Origin: Gamarada debralockiae
Lineage: Eukaryota > Ascomycota > Leotiomycetes > Helotiales > Hyphodiscaceae
DNA: 40,992 nt
Reading direction: 5' to 3'
Assembly: GCA_002803225.1 (NCBI GenBank)
Contig: NXFV01000984.1
Span: forward strand, 1-40,992
Positions 11,531 through 23,080 of this stretch are shown piece by piece. Every line of letters begins with the position of its first letter. Position 1 is the stretch's first letter. The notes beneath the pieces were generated by a model that did not search any database, was not told where the DNA came from, and saw only the letters and a list, made by a program, of their open reading frames with translations. The position numbers were made by a program, and so were the translations under genes.

Positions 11531-12314
11531 CTACTCAAACCCAACCTTCACCACTGCCTTCCAAAACGACTCTCCCTGTATCCTCGCCAACTCCAGCTCC
11601 TTCTCACTCGGCTGTCTAGTCCCATTCCCACTGAACGTTCCCGCCCCCCACGAACTCCCTCCCCTCACTTCCTCCAACTCGGCCAACAAATGTCCGCACG
11701 TCTTCGATCCCAGCGGTACATAAATCAATCCATGATGCGCCAACGTCGACATAGCTGCCAACGCGGTAGATTCTTGTCCGCCGCCTTGAGTGCCTGTTGA
11801 GATGAAGAGGCCGGCGTATTTTCCCCAGAGACCGCCGGACGCCCAGAGCTGTCCAGTGGAGTCCCAGAATGTCTTCCATTGAGCTGGGAAGTTGCCGAAA
11901 CGTGTGGGTATACCTGGAACATATCAGTATTGTGTTTGAGGGATCGATGACGGAGAGGAGGACGAGGAGGCATGAGGTACATACCGAATAAGAAGGCGTC
12001 GTATTTGGCCATCTCGGCGGGTGTTATGATCGGGTAGTCCGGCTTCGGCGGGGCGTGCATCTTTGTTAGGACCTCTTCTGGGAGGGTTTCTGGCACACTG
12101 AGAAGTCTTAGATCATGATTCTATCAGGTCTCCTTGGACAAGGGCTCACCGATAGATTGTTGCATTTCCGCCTGCCTTTTGGATACCTTCGAGCTCTGCC
12201 AGTGCAAGCTTCTCGATGTGTCCGTACATGGAGTACTGCGCGATGTCAGTTTCAGTACCCATGGACAAGCTTGACTTCGACACTCACATGGATGATTGCA
12301 ACTCTTGGAGCCAT
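11531..12314 (-). CDS. WrbA-type NAD(P)H:quinone oxidoreductase
   Basis: FMN flavodoxin-like enzyme that makes two-electron reductions of quinones to hydroquinones and so avoids semiquinone radicals; the yeast relatives are Pst2, Rfs1 and Ycp4. Exons on the minus strand are 12314-12288, 12235-12150, 12097-11985 and 11913-11531: 609 nt, or 202 aa, the usual size. The first exon is only nine codons (MAPRVAIIH), and the next starts YSMYGHI, so together they form the FMN phosphate loop. Further family motifs are [24 protein letters not shown] and [10 protein letters not shown]. Three introns of 52, 52 and 71 nt all have good GT-AG ends. It pairs logically with the hydroquinone reductase on the same strand. 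Confidence 0.95.
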
Positions 12315-13056
12315 TATTGAAGTCAGGTTGCCTTTGCTTTCGACGTTATAGAAAAAGATGATTGTCTTGTTTGAGTGACCTGATTAATTTCAAAGGGGGT
12401 GGCCTCTTTTTATGGATGCAAATTTTCTTCATCTTGTCTTTCCGTATCTCGCCTTAATTCCCGATCTTGCGCACACATTGTTTCTGCAACTGTGATGCCG
12501 TATTTCTCCCTGCGTCATGGCTTCTAAATTTTTTTGCTTGGCTCCACTCTGCTTAGATAATCCTTAGCCACGCTGACATGCTCTGACATGTTGATGCTCC
12601 GCCATTGGACGTTACTAAAGCTTTGGGTATGGCTTGCGCGATTACGTTGAAAGAGAGAAAGGACTTCCTTAGTTGTTCGTTCCGTACAAGATTCTATCGT
12701 GGAAACTTTCAGCCTCCTAGTTGCAGCACGTGATCTGTTAGTGCTTATGAGGCATCAGTACCTGACGCTAACCCCCGGAGCATCCGAAGGGTCCGCTCCC
12801 GGACTATTCTTACTGTACCGTAGACCCTGGACCCATACCGTGTTTGATGCAAGAGTCTGCTCTAAGTTTCAGGCTGAGTGATCAGCCAAGCGGACACTCC
12901 TTGCTCTCCGTGACCCCGACATTATTAATCAACATATCTCGTGCAAAATAAAGAAAGGGTACAGAATGATTTTGGACTATCTATTCATTTCACAGTACAG
13001 AAACATAAGTTGTGCCCATTTGAAGTTCTTCATTGTATCTCATAAACAACTGCAAC
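12315..13056. other. Intergenic between divergent redox genes
   Basis: 742 bp between the WrbA-like gene (-) and the SDR-like gene (+), so it should hold both promoters. A CACGTG lies near 12727. No gene was seen. Confidence 0.5.
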
Positions 13057-13846
13057 ATGCCAGCCAATTCTCCCGTCGCACTCATTCTTGGAGCTGGTGC
13101 CAATATCGGGCATCATGTTGGACGTGCATTTGCCTCGAAAGGCTACAAAATCGCTCTGGCAGCTAGGAGCCTAAAAGAAGAGGACAGTACTCCTGATCAA
13201 TTGAATATCTGCAGTGACTTTAGCGACCCAGATGCTGTTGTCAAAGCATTCGCAAAGGTCGAAGCCCAGATGGGCATTCCAAGTGTCGTCGTCTACAATG
13301 GTACGACTTCTGTATCTTCTGTCCCACATTCCCTGACACCTAAATAGCTGCTGCGGTAACCCCCAACGATGCTCAAAATCCTCTGAGCCTTTCTCTAAAG
13401 AACTTCGAACGCGATTTTATCATCAATACTACCAGCGCCTTTGTCGCCGCCCAGCAAGCCGTTCTTGCGTTCGAGAAGCTCCCTGTATCTGCATCAAGGA
13501 CTTTTATTTACACCGGAAACATTCTCAATACAACTACAATTGGACCACTTCTTGATTTGGGCGTTGGGAAATCTGCAAGTGCGCATATCATCCAATCTGC
13601 TGCGAAGGCTTACAAGGACAAAAGCTTCAAGTTCGTACACCCTCTCATAATCGCACTGAGAGCTGACAAGTGTTCAGATTTTATTATGCCGACGAGAGAA
13701 AGGTAGACGGTTCGGCAGCGTTCGGTGTTGATGGACCTGCACATGGGGAGCTTTACACTGAGCTGGCAGAGAAGTCCACGCAAGGGCCTTGGCAGCAAAC
13801 GTTTGTGAAAGGGATTGGATACAAGGAGTTCCCAGTTCATTTGTGA
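13057..13846 (+). CDS. SDR-like NAD(P)-binding oxidoreductase
   Basis: Small Rossmann-fold protein of the short-chain dehydrogenase superfamily. Exons 13057-13300, 13348-13630 and 13678-13846 total 696 nt, or 231 aa. The nucleotide-binding glycine motif near the N-terminus reads LILGAGANIGHHVGRAFA, followed by the second strand and a basic residue in ALAARS. VVYNAAA, spanning the first intron, stands where classical SDRs have NNAG. I do not see a clear Ser-Tyr-xxx-Lys active site: where it would be expected the sequence reads IYTGNIL followed by KSASAHIIQSAAKAY. It is therefore probably an atypical member, and its substrate is open. Introns are both 47 nt. It lies between the quinone reductase and the second Zn2Cys6 regulator. 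Confidence 0.88.
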
Positions 13847-14167
13847 GGCGCGACTAGGCAAGAAACCGTGCGTACTCGGTAGGCAAAACGTGGGGTGACC
13901 CTTGTACGTAAGCTAGATTGCTTTGAAATCAATTTGCAAGCAAACGGCACGTGACGTGCGATTTCCTGGACAATGACCACGACTAGCCAGTCTTTGTTTA
14001 GCTGCGATTATAATCGTTTTGAAACATAGCTGTTCGATGGCAATTAAAGTATTATTTTACCTTGGGTAACATTCAAGATCTGATCCAATTCTTTGCAAAC
14101 GCTTTTAAGCCAATCGGCGTTGACGCCCCAAATAAACTACACCGCCCAATTGAATCACTTCAACCAA
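13847..14167. other. Intergenic, promoter of regulator
   Basis: Short region with a CACGTG at about 13950-13955 and no gene. An in-frame ATG at 14093 is a possible earlier start of the next gene, but the extra residues look random. Confidence 0.45.
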
Positions 14168-16346
14168 ATGGATGGCAATTCAACAGCAAAGGAGAAGCCA
14201 AATGCCTCTCCCGCTCAGCAAATCATTATAAGGGTCAGCCTCTTTACCGTCCACCCGAGGAAGTACAGCGTTTGACAATGTTCCTATCTAGTCGTGCGAC
14301 ATGTGCCGCAAGAAGAAGATTCGCTGTGAGCCAGCCAATGGAGTCTGTTTGCAGTGCATCAAGTACAAAACGCACTGCCATTTCACTCCTATTTCAACGA
14401 AGAGGAAGCCTCGGAGGCCAGCTGGGCATGTATTACGGGACTTTGGTGTGATGCGATTTTGCTGATGTTCTGTAGATATAAAAACGTTGAAGCGCTCGAA
14501 GAGAGATTGAAGAGGATGGAAGCTCTTCTGAAGATTGCTGTGAAAAGGGGTAAGAGTGAGAAAGGGGCTGAGATTCACGATCAGAATCCATTCGGCGTCG
14601 TTGATCTGGAACTGAACGGAGAAAGTGAGGATCAGCAAGGGACCCCGATATCCCGGATGACAGCTCCAGAATCAAGAAAGCTAGGACCGAGCCCTGCCCT
14701 TAGTATTCCCAACTCATCCTTGTCGCTTGCACCCAAGTTCCAAGGTATTCCCAGAACGCAAGATCAAAGTCCGGCAATGATCTATGAACCTTTGCTCACC
14801 AGCCAGCACATGTATCCTCTCTGGAAGGGAAGTTTAGTCCGCGATGTCTTCTCTCGTCGCACGTTCCGTGAACTCCCTTCGAAATCGTCAGCTCTAGTCC
14901 TAATCGACGAAATGTTCAAAAACTTCAACAGTTCTTTCCCTCTCTTCGACCAGCTATCATTCATTCAGTTTTTCCAAGACCATTATTCAGAATCTGGTCC
15001 CAGCGATCCAGGCTGGTGGGCTTGTATCAACGTTGTTTTCGCGCTCGCACATCGCTCCCGCGCTATGCGTACGCTGGAAACGGGGCAGGAGAGTGCCTCA
15101 GCCTGTGGATATATGCAGAATGCACTCGCCGCCGTCTCTGAACTCACCATGCTACACAATAGCTTGTCTGCTGTTCAAGCTCTACTCGGAATGACAATCG
15201 TGTTACAAGGAACGCCGAATCCACGGTTATGCTCTGTACTGATCGCTGCTGCAATGAGGCTCGCTCAAACCATGGGCCTGCATAGGAAGAATCAAGATCC
15301 AACTCTCACAGAAGCCGAAATCGAGCAGCGGAAACGAGTCTTCTGGATCGCGTACTTCCTCGACAAAGACATCAGTCTACGGACTGGCCAGCCTCCAGCA
15401 CAAGACGACGACGATATGGATATCGAACTCCCTTCTGAAACAATATCGGATTTACCACTGTACAACAAGGGTATTAACACCATCAACTTCTTCAACTGCC
15501 GCATCGGACTTGCCATCATCCAAGGCCAAGTATACAAGCGATTGTATTCCATCAAAGCAGCGAAACAATCCGAAACAGACCAAATTTTTGCAGTACATGA
15601 ACTGGACGCGATGCTTGTTGCATGGAGGAATAGCGTACCGATTGATTTCGAAGAGGATACGCCCACCACGCTTCAAGCTCCTATTCCTTCGGACTTCATG
15701 CACAAAATTATTTTGCGTTTCACTTATGTTAATTGCTTAATTACTATCCATCGCCCGTTCCCGCAGAATAATGGCTCGACTGCTCCTTTTGATGAAATAT
15801 GCGTTACTGAAGCAAGGAAGGCGGTCAGGCTTATTCAGATCACTCCTCATGGCGATTATGCCTGCGCATGGTCAGTTCTTCATCCACCTCTACTTCCTCA
15901 CTTGAGAGATTCTAACAACCCACAGGCTCCTAATCCCCTATTTCTTCGCAGCGGTAACCACAATCCTGCACGCCGTCCTCCTCACGCCGTCCCACATCTT
16001 CGCACGTTCCGACCTGCAACTCGTCGAACCATTTCTCGGCCTCCTCGAACTCTTGGCTAAGGAAGGGAAAAGCGAGGAGGTGCAGCGCATGTTTGAATTT
16101 TGCCAAGATTTGAATGTGACGGCGAAGGAAGCTGTTTCGCGGGTGAATATGAGGATGGTGTGTTCCGGCGCTAAGACCAGAGGCGAGAAGGAGAGTGTGG
16201 AGGATTTTATTAGGAGGGTTGAGTGTCAGAGTAGAGGGTGTGGGGGATCTGAGGAGTTTGTTCCATCTACCGGGGCAGGACCTGGAGGTGAGAACTGGGT
16301 GGGGTATGGGGGTGAGTTTAATGAGTTTGACATGATGGATCAATAG
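14168..16346 (+). CDS. Zn2Cys6 regulator with fungal_trans domain
   Basis: Nuclear transcription factor. Model: exons 14168-14233, 14292-14425, 14476-15870 and 15926-16346, giving 2016 nt, or 671 aa. The zinc cluster is C24-x2-C27-x6-C34-x6-C41-x2-C44-x6-C51 within SCDMCRKKKIRC and the following residues. Next come a basic linker and a coiled coil starting NVEALEERLKRMEALLK. The middle homology region (PF04082) includes AAAMRLAQTMGLHR and RKRVFWIAYFLDKDISLRTG. The C-terminus is Gly- and Glu-rich. The second intron fits only as a GC-AG intron (14426-14475), because the obvious GT donor at 14430 gives the wrong phase. A one-base frameshift is the alternative. The gene is well placed to be the pathway regulator of the detoxification block, but that is inference from position. 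Confidence 0.88.
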
Positions 16347-17693
16347 GTTTCAACTCTTGTCATTTGAACATCAAATAAGTTTATCTCTTTGATCAAATTC
16401 AAGGATCGGAACGAGGGACAGGCCAGTTGAAAAGGTGATGGCACAACTGGTTTGACCTTAATTGTGCACGTCACTTGCCTTTACGGACTGGTTTTGCTCA
16501 GCTACCCACGAACACTTGCTGGCGCCATCTCCGGCATCCTCTATCAGCCACGTATTTCTCTCAATCTCCATTTTTGGGACCAAATTAGCTTTTCCGTTGA
16601 CTTCTTAAAATTAACTGAGCGTTGATTGCAGCTCTTTCGCAAACTCGCGAGTAATGACAACGGACACGTCGTCTACCCTTGTTGGCTCAGATGTCGCTGG
16701 AATCGACCGCACCGAGATCAATTCATCTGGCAAGTGATGAAGATTGACAGGGTTGAAAAAAATGACTTGGAATAAGGCAGTTGAAGTTGAAGCCAATCAA
16801 TACCCGAAGATGATCTTGATTCCAATCCGCTGCTTCAATCTCAATTCTTGCGTTGACACATAGATTTTAGTTCTGAGGAAAGATGGGAGAAGAGTCTCGT
16901 TTGTCGTCCTTGAATTTGAGAAATTCAAAGTTAGTGTAACTCACGTGATCCAACCCACCCTTTGGTTGTGATCGAAGCTGTAATTTTACTCATTAAAAGA
17001 CTTTCCTAGGTTAATGTCTAGCTTCATATAAGTATGTTAAATCCAAATGACAAGGAGATAATTCAAACTGTGTACGTTTGGCAGGAGCAAGATCAGGTTA
17101 CTGCCGCGTGACTTCTCAGCCTATTTGGGTCTCTGATAGACAGGAGTGACGTTTATTGTATATACCCGTTGTTTTAATTGCTACGGGAGTTATAGATTGC
17201 AATTTTCAATACCTTTGTTCACTGAGATGTTTGAAGAGTGGAAGCGTACTTGACCACTACTGTCAGTTGGGTGATCTTTATGGCGTCAAGTCGTGTGGCC
17301 TTACCGGCAGTTAGATTCGGTGGCTTTTGGATACCAGAGATTTGAAGACATGTTCGCTCATCTCGAGATTACAATAAATCATGACACATCAGTGCACATT
17401 CAAAGGGAAAATGCATTCGATTTTCGGGCAGTGTTAAAACAAATACTTATTAACCCCCGCAGAGCCAAAGAGTGACATGCGTCCTCGCCCACCAATTGAC
17501 GAAAAAAAGATTCAGTCAACAAAAGACGCACGAAAGCAGTATTGAGGAACTCAAGTCACAAAGAACAAGCTTGCCGAAAATCGAAACAAATCCAATCACT
17601 CCCAGAGCCCAAACGAATGATCCATCGCCTTAATCCAAACGCTGCGAAAGGAAAGAAAGGGAGAAAGTTAACATGTAAATAGACCTCCAAAAT
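16347..17693. other. Gene-poor intergenic region
   Basis: About 1.35 kb between convergent genes, fairly A/T-rich. A 61-codon open frame at 16611-16796 (-) lacks an ATG at its start, has no motif and is not called. Nothing else was seen. Confidence 0.5.
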
Positions 17694-18965
17694 TCAATAG
17701 GTCGTTCCTGTCATGAACCCGGTGGTGACGCTGTCGAATGGCTCGGGTTGAAAATCCATCTGATCCATCTGAAGTCCTTGCTGGGGATGCTGCAGCTGTG
17801 TACAAAGAGCGCAGTCGTGCCAGGTTAGGTCGGAAGGGAGACACTCAGTTCTCAAGACTCGGAAGACGCCTTCCAATTTTGCCTGTCTTGCCGCCCAATA
17901 GGTCGGCCCAATTCCATGAAGTGTTCTCAGGTGAACTCTAAGAGGAGAGATAGGCCAGCGCTCGGACTCGGAGTTGAAAGCGCAGGCACCAAGGGCGCAG
18001 AGAAATTGCTCCGACTCATAGCTTGAGTGCAACTGTGAAAAATGTTTGGAGATTTCTTCTCGGGTCTGGAAACCGGCAGAACCGTGATCAGTGCAGTGGT
18101 GATATGGACAGAATTTATCGCCTTCATGGGGTGTCTCGCGGATATGCTTCAGCCACTTGTCTTTCCGAGCGAAGCTTTTAATCTCCTCGGGGCAGTTTTC
18201 AAAGGGACAGATGTATGGGCGTATGTTTGAATGAGCTGTGCTTCTGTGGCGGCTGAGATCATCCTGATTTCTGAAAGGCCTCTTGTGTTTGCACTTCGGG
18301 GCAGTGCAAAGGAGAGGCTGCGTGTGAATGTTCTTCAAATGAGAGTTGTATGATGTATGATCTTTGAAAGTCGCTTTCGACTTGCAGCCTTGCCACATAC
18401 AACTTGAAGGAGCTGTCCAGTGCGTCGAAGCGTGTCTCGCATGATCATCCAAGTGGTTAGTGAGCTCAAGCTCCAGATATGAATTGTAAGGGCATCCATC
18501 CCAGGAACATTGCAGAGCTTTCTTGGGAAGATCAAGATCTCTTCCAAGCGCCATACCATAATTCAACGACGATTCGGAAGGACCTATCGGACCAGAAGAA
18601 AGGGGGTTTTCTTGTGTGCACGCTCCATTTTCATGAAGGAAAACTTCTTCTTGGGCTGGAAGGAAGGCACTGGGGCTTGCCGGCGTCCAGGAAGATGCAC
18701 CTCCGAAATAGGCTAGGACCCCGTCATGTGGGTATTCTCTTCGCCCTGTTAGCGCAACTGACTTTTTTTTTACTCACCTCGATTCGCCCTCCCATCCAGC
18801 CACCACTTCCTGGGGCGATCCCAACCAATCCCGCTCAACAACAGCGTCATTGAACATCTGCATGTAAGACAGATCGTGATCCTGCGGCTCAGGATATGCG
18901 TTGAGATAGGACAATGTCTGCTCGAGGGCGACTTGGTCGAGCGAATCGAAGTCGAAAGAATCCAT
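17694..18965 (-). CDS. C2H2 zinc-finger protein, six fingers
   Basis: Probable nucleic-acid-binding protein. Exon 1 (18965-18778) begins MDSFDFDSLDQVALEQ, an acidic N-terminus, and ends at a strong GTGAGT donor. The last exon, open from at least 18566 to 17694, carries six C2H2-type fingers in tandem: CSWDGC, CMWQGC, CTAPKC, CPFENC, CPYHHC and CALGAC, each followed by the paired His. The fourth and sixth have lengthened loops. The middle is uncertain. One consistent model uses exons 18965-18778, 18712-18645 and 18583-17694 (1146 nt, 381 aa), but its second donor (GTTTTC) is weak. The architecture resembles fungal C2H2 proteins of unknown target. It is transcribed from the same strand as the CorA gene upstream. 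Confidence 0.82.
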
Positions 18966-19542
18966 GGTCGAGGCGGTCTGAAAAGTGAGGCTGTTTAGCG
19001 AGGGCGATTGTTGTTCGGTTGGCGTTTCGAGTCGAGTGCGTGAAGCTCTGTAAGAGAGTTTTTTGGTGCGAAGAGCGTGGGAAAGAAGGGGGAGAGGAGG
19101 AGTATTATGTATTTCGAGGGGGGATGGTTGCTAAGATGATTAGCGCGTGTCGGGGCGAAGTGTGCTGCGGGACTTTCTGGGTGGCTGAGACAGGGGGGCA
19201 ATCAGAATTGCTGGCCATCGAAGTAGTGTCTTGGATGAGTTCCTAATCGGCAAAGACTTTGCTCCAGAACTATTTTTCGTGTAGGTCAAAACAAAGAAGA
19301 CGTGGAAGCTGGCAGAAACTGCACGTGATGAACTTGGGATGGGTACACTTGATAGACCAAGGTTGAACTTGAGTCCATGCCATCAGATGGGCCAACACGA
19401 CACAGAGCAACGGGCTGTGCTCTAATATCTCGAGCAGAATCGCTCCATGGGCGCAACCTCCAAGGCACTGTTTTCAGCGCTGGCTGTTCAATTTGAAAGA
19501 TAAGTCTTCATTACGCGTTCCGTTGAGAGAAATCTTCAATTA
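18966..19542. other. Intergenic, no gene seen
   Basis: Holds the promoter of the C2H2 gene and the 3' region of the CorA gene. A CACGTG lies near 19323. Short ORFs on both strands show no recognisable content. Confidence 0.5.
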
Positions 19543-21691
19543 TCACCTATTTCTCTTCGACTCTGCCTGTGCCTCTCTCTGCAACCTCCCCTTCCGGCTT
19601 CTCGAAATTCCTCTCCTTTGCGCCAACCTCACGAAGTACCAGTTCAACATATCTCTCATCAGAAAGATGATGACTACAAACGCGACTGGCAACGCGATAG
19701 TCCAGAAGTAACTCTCATTGTGGTGAATACTGGGGAAATCAGTGAGGTTCATACCGAAATATCCAGTCAAGAAAGTTATCGGCAAGAAGATGATTGTGAC
19801 GGTCGTGAGTTGTTTCATCGATTCGTTCTGATATGCGGATATCGTATTGAATATGAGATCGATCATGTTGTCGCACGATCTTCGCATCGAGTCGAAATAT
19901 TCTGTCATTAGAACTATGTGGTCTTCGACGTCGCCGAGGTAGGTCTGAGCCATGGGGCTGATTTTCACCCCCGATGGTGCTTGCTTGATATCGCCTCGGT
20001 CTCCAACCTCGGTGATGACAGCGTTGGTTTTGTGGCCTCTAAGGGCGTTGATGAGATTAATGATCGGACTGACGAAGCCGCGCATCAGTGTGATTTCGCT
20101 CGTCACGATGTAAAGACTTGTTGTGTGTTTGATGTTTGGTTCGGTAAGAACGTCGAGCTCTAGCTCGCCGATGATGCCTTGATATGCTGTAGAGACGGGA
20201 ATCGCAAGATCGATGATAGCGTCGATTATGGCTTGAACAAGCATCGAGGCGTCGCAGGACCTTCTGAGTATAGTATCGGGTGTGCTTAATCTGTAGAGGA
20301 TGGGTATCTCTATGTCGTCTGCCGAGGACTCAAAGAAGGAGATCACTGTGTTGTCTATACATAATGGTCAGTATCACTGGAATCGAATTGGAATTTCGCA
20401 GCATACCAGTTGTAAGAAAGATCGAGACCTGCTCGGCGCTGACAGCTAGCCCTTTCTGCGTCAATGGTGAATGCTTCTCTATATAGGCCATTCGTTCTTG
20501 GTTCCCTCCAAAATTGTATCGTTGGAGAGTCCTCAATTTCTGCCTCGGCGCATTTGTTACTCCATCTGTATGACCAGTCATATATTCATCGGTGGGGTCG
20601 TGCACGCCTTCTGCCATGCCCGACTGCTTCTCGTCGTATTTGTCATTAGCTTTATGGCTCGAGAATAGCTTGTGCATCGCCTTCGAGAAACGCCCGCGCT
20701 TCTTCTTTGGACCCCGTATACTTCCGTCATCTGCGGATTCCGAGTCGCTGTCTTGGTCGGCATGCAGGTGTACGAGCTTTTGCAAGGTCATAACCATATA
20801 AGTGTGATCGGTATACCTGGGAACTCATTAGCATAAGGCCGAAGTAGGATATCAATCATTAGATCGCTTTCAGCGATTAAAAGACCACAAAAAAACGTCC
20901 GGTAGATACAGGTCTCCGAGTTGCTCACTGAAAGTGGGCGATTGCACTCGGAAAGACTGGGGCTGCTTCAAGTACTATGTCCAGATATCCTGCTTTTGAA
21001 TTGCGCCTCCCAGATGAATGGTTCAGATTGACTTACCAATCAGCCTTTGTCCGATTATTCGTATTGACTAAATCTTCAATAGCTAGCCTGTGTAGCCTCT
21101 TATGCTTCCCCAGCGCCTGTATTACATCCCAGCTAAGCCCATTGATGTTGATCCACCGACATTTGATCCAATCGTCCTGTTTCTTGTCTAACAATTGTAT
21201 GAGGCCCGCATTGTCGAAGTCATGCATAATCATTTCATCCTCGCTGAAATCCACAACAGTTATTTGGCAATCCTCGTGTAATGTGGGGGTCTGCGGTCGC
21301 CCTCCGTTGGGCTTCGAAGGGTCGAGTCCAGGCTCTTGGCCAGGATGCCAATTCGGTTGCAGCGGGCTGGCATCCACAGTCTTAAAGGACGTCACCGTCC
21401 CGGTTCGAGTTCGGCGGCGGGTCAGGATTGGTGAAGGATATTGGGGCTGTAGAACTGGGAATTAGCAATCGCTCAATAAAAAGAAATAGTAGAGCTAAGG
21501 GAGCTTCATGAGTTCGAGCTCCTACTTACTTTCGCACCGTCAGGGTCCGATCGAGTTGAGGGAGGACGAAGGCCAGTGGCAGTGGCAGTGGCAGTTGGAG
21601 ATTGCCCCGTTTCCAGGTCGAATTGCACGGTGTGAGTGTGATTTGTCGGCGAAGACATCGCGGATGGGGAGAAATCTCTGATATCTGCCAT
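19543..21691 (-). CDS. CorA-type divalent cation transporter
   Basis: Pentameric Mg2+ or related metal-ion channel of the CorA family. Exons on the minus strand are 21691-21530, 21446-21037, 20816-20407 and 20354-19543: 1794 nt, or 597 aa. A long soluble N-terminal region with Pro- and Ser-rich segments leads into the CorA funnel domain (KHKRLHRLAIEDL, then WYTDHTYMVM across an intron). The last exon carries two C-terminal membrane helices at about 512-528 and 542-560. The signature YFGMN at the end of the first helix contains the Gly-Met-Asn selectivity filter at about 528-530. A basic cytoplasmic tail closes the protein. Fungal relatives include plasma-membrane Alr-type and other CorA transporters; I cannot assign which. 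The third intron in genomic order (20817-21036, 220 nt) is long for this window. Confidence 0.94.
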
Positions 21692-22472
21692 GATTCAATG
21701 GATGGGAACGGGGATATTTTGTGCAGTGTGGTTGATATCTCTGGCGTTTCGAGGCGTGCTGAGCTGAGCTGTTTCAAAAAGCCCCTCGAAGTTGCTTCTG
21801 CTGTTCAAAAACAAGTCGCGACCAGTCGCAGGAAATCCTCTAATGCGCCCTTTACACGCCTGGGTATCGAAAGAAGTAAATGTAGAGATGATTCAAGGAG
21901 AGAGAGAGAGAGTTCAAAATAATTATAAAGGGAAGAAGGTCTTGTGATTGGATTTGGATGCAATCAGACAAGAATCACAAGACTTTTGGACAAGGCTGCA
22001 CTAAGAAAACAAGCTTCAAGCTTGTCAGCCACATGTTGTGTGATGTGGCTTGTGGCTTGTGGCTTTGTGGCTGCGGAGTGGGGCTGTTCGGAGCAAAGAA
22101 AACGAAAGAACACCCACCGACAGCATTACTATTTCAACATGGTATTGCAACACGTTCGCAAACGGATCGTGCCCTTACCAGGATATGTTTCAATGCTTTC
22201 CTTGTCGTGGATACATTCCCGATATCGCACGAATTCTACCTGCTGCCAAATCTCAGTATGGTTTCAATTTCAACAAATGCGGGGTCAACCCGGCAACAGT
22301 CCTTTAAATTCTAGATATTTGGGAGCTTCCTAGGGATGTCCCAAAGCAGATTTCAATATTTACTGGCAGGGTAGCCCATCGACAGGCTTTCGGACAGAGT
22401 ATGTTGGTAAACAAGGGGCCGGGTGCCCTAATGCACAGCCTTGCATAGTCAGGCAGGATATGATATCACCCT
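21692..22472. other. Intergenic, promoter of CorA gene
   Basis: Contains an AG dinucleotide run near 21898-21913 and a short TGTGGCTTG-type direct repeat near 22040-22075. ORFs of up to 129 codons overlap in all three plus frames and show no motif, so I call none. Confidence 0.45.
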
Positions 22473-23000
22473 TCTTTATCACATGTTATGACGCGCACAG
22501 CATCAATAATGCAAGTGCGAGGCGTGGTGCATACTTCTCTTCTTCATCACTATGACGATAGGAGATTTGGGCGACCGGGAGCTTCAGGGTTTCGAATCTT
22601 GGAATGAAAGCCCCTCAACCATCCAACCCGCAACCCTTCTTCTTTCATCATACGTTGGGAAAAGTGCAGAACCAACAATGAAACTGCGACACTCGATACG
22701 TGCTCATGCTCTTGATCACTATCGTGACCCGTGGAAATTGGGGTAACACAGGCAACCGATATTCAGGTTTCCAAGCTTAGCGTTAAAGGTTCTCAACGAC
22801 CCAACGATCCAATCCTCCTCTCCTCCCCTCCTTTTATCACATGTTGAAAACCCTGATCAATAATATGCAAGTGTGATGGCCGACGCATATTTCTGTTCTT
22901 GATCACTCTCTTGACCTGTAGAATCTGGGCATCACAAGCGACAGAGCTTCAGGGTTTTAACACCGGGGTTAAGAGCTCTCCACTGAGCTCCTTACTTATC
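22473..23000. repeat. Degenerate tandem repeat, about 180 bp
   Basis: Three diverged head-to-tail units start near 22473, 22642 and 22831. Each opens with a variant of TTTATCACATGTT. Units one and three then share a CATCAATAATGCAAGTG-like segment, a TTCTTCATCACT or TTCTTGATCACT segment, and GAGCTTCAGGGTTT. Unit two keeps CTTGATCACTATCGTGACC and CCGATATTCAGGTTT. No protein is encoded. Confidence 0.7.
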
Positions 23001-23080
23001 TAGATCCCTTAGCCTCGAAGTTTTGACTTTTGACTCTGAAGCTGTTTCTATTCCGAAGAAATAGTACAATCACCGCGAAC

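Noticed and set aside
16611..16796. 61-codon minus-strand frame in the 1.35-kb gap
   Set aside because: No ATG at its start, no motif, and no splice partner found nearby.
21944..22333. Overlapping plus-strand ORFs of 85-129 codons
   Set aside because: Three frames are open over the same bases and none has a recognisable domain; chance is the simplest reading.
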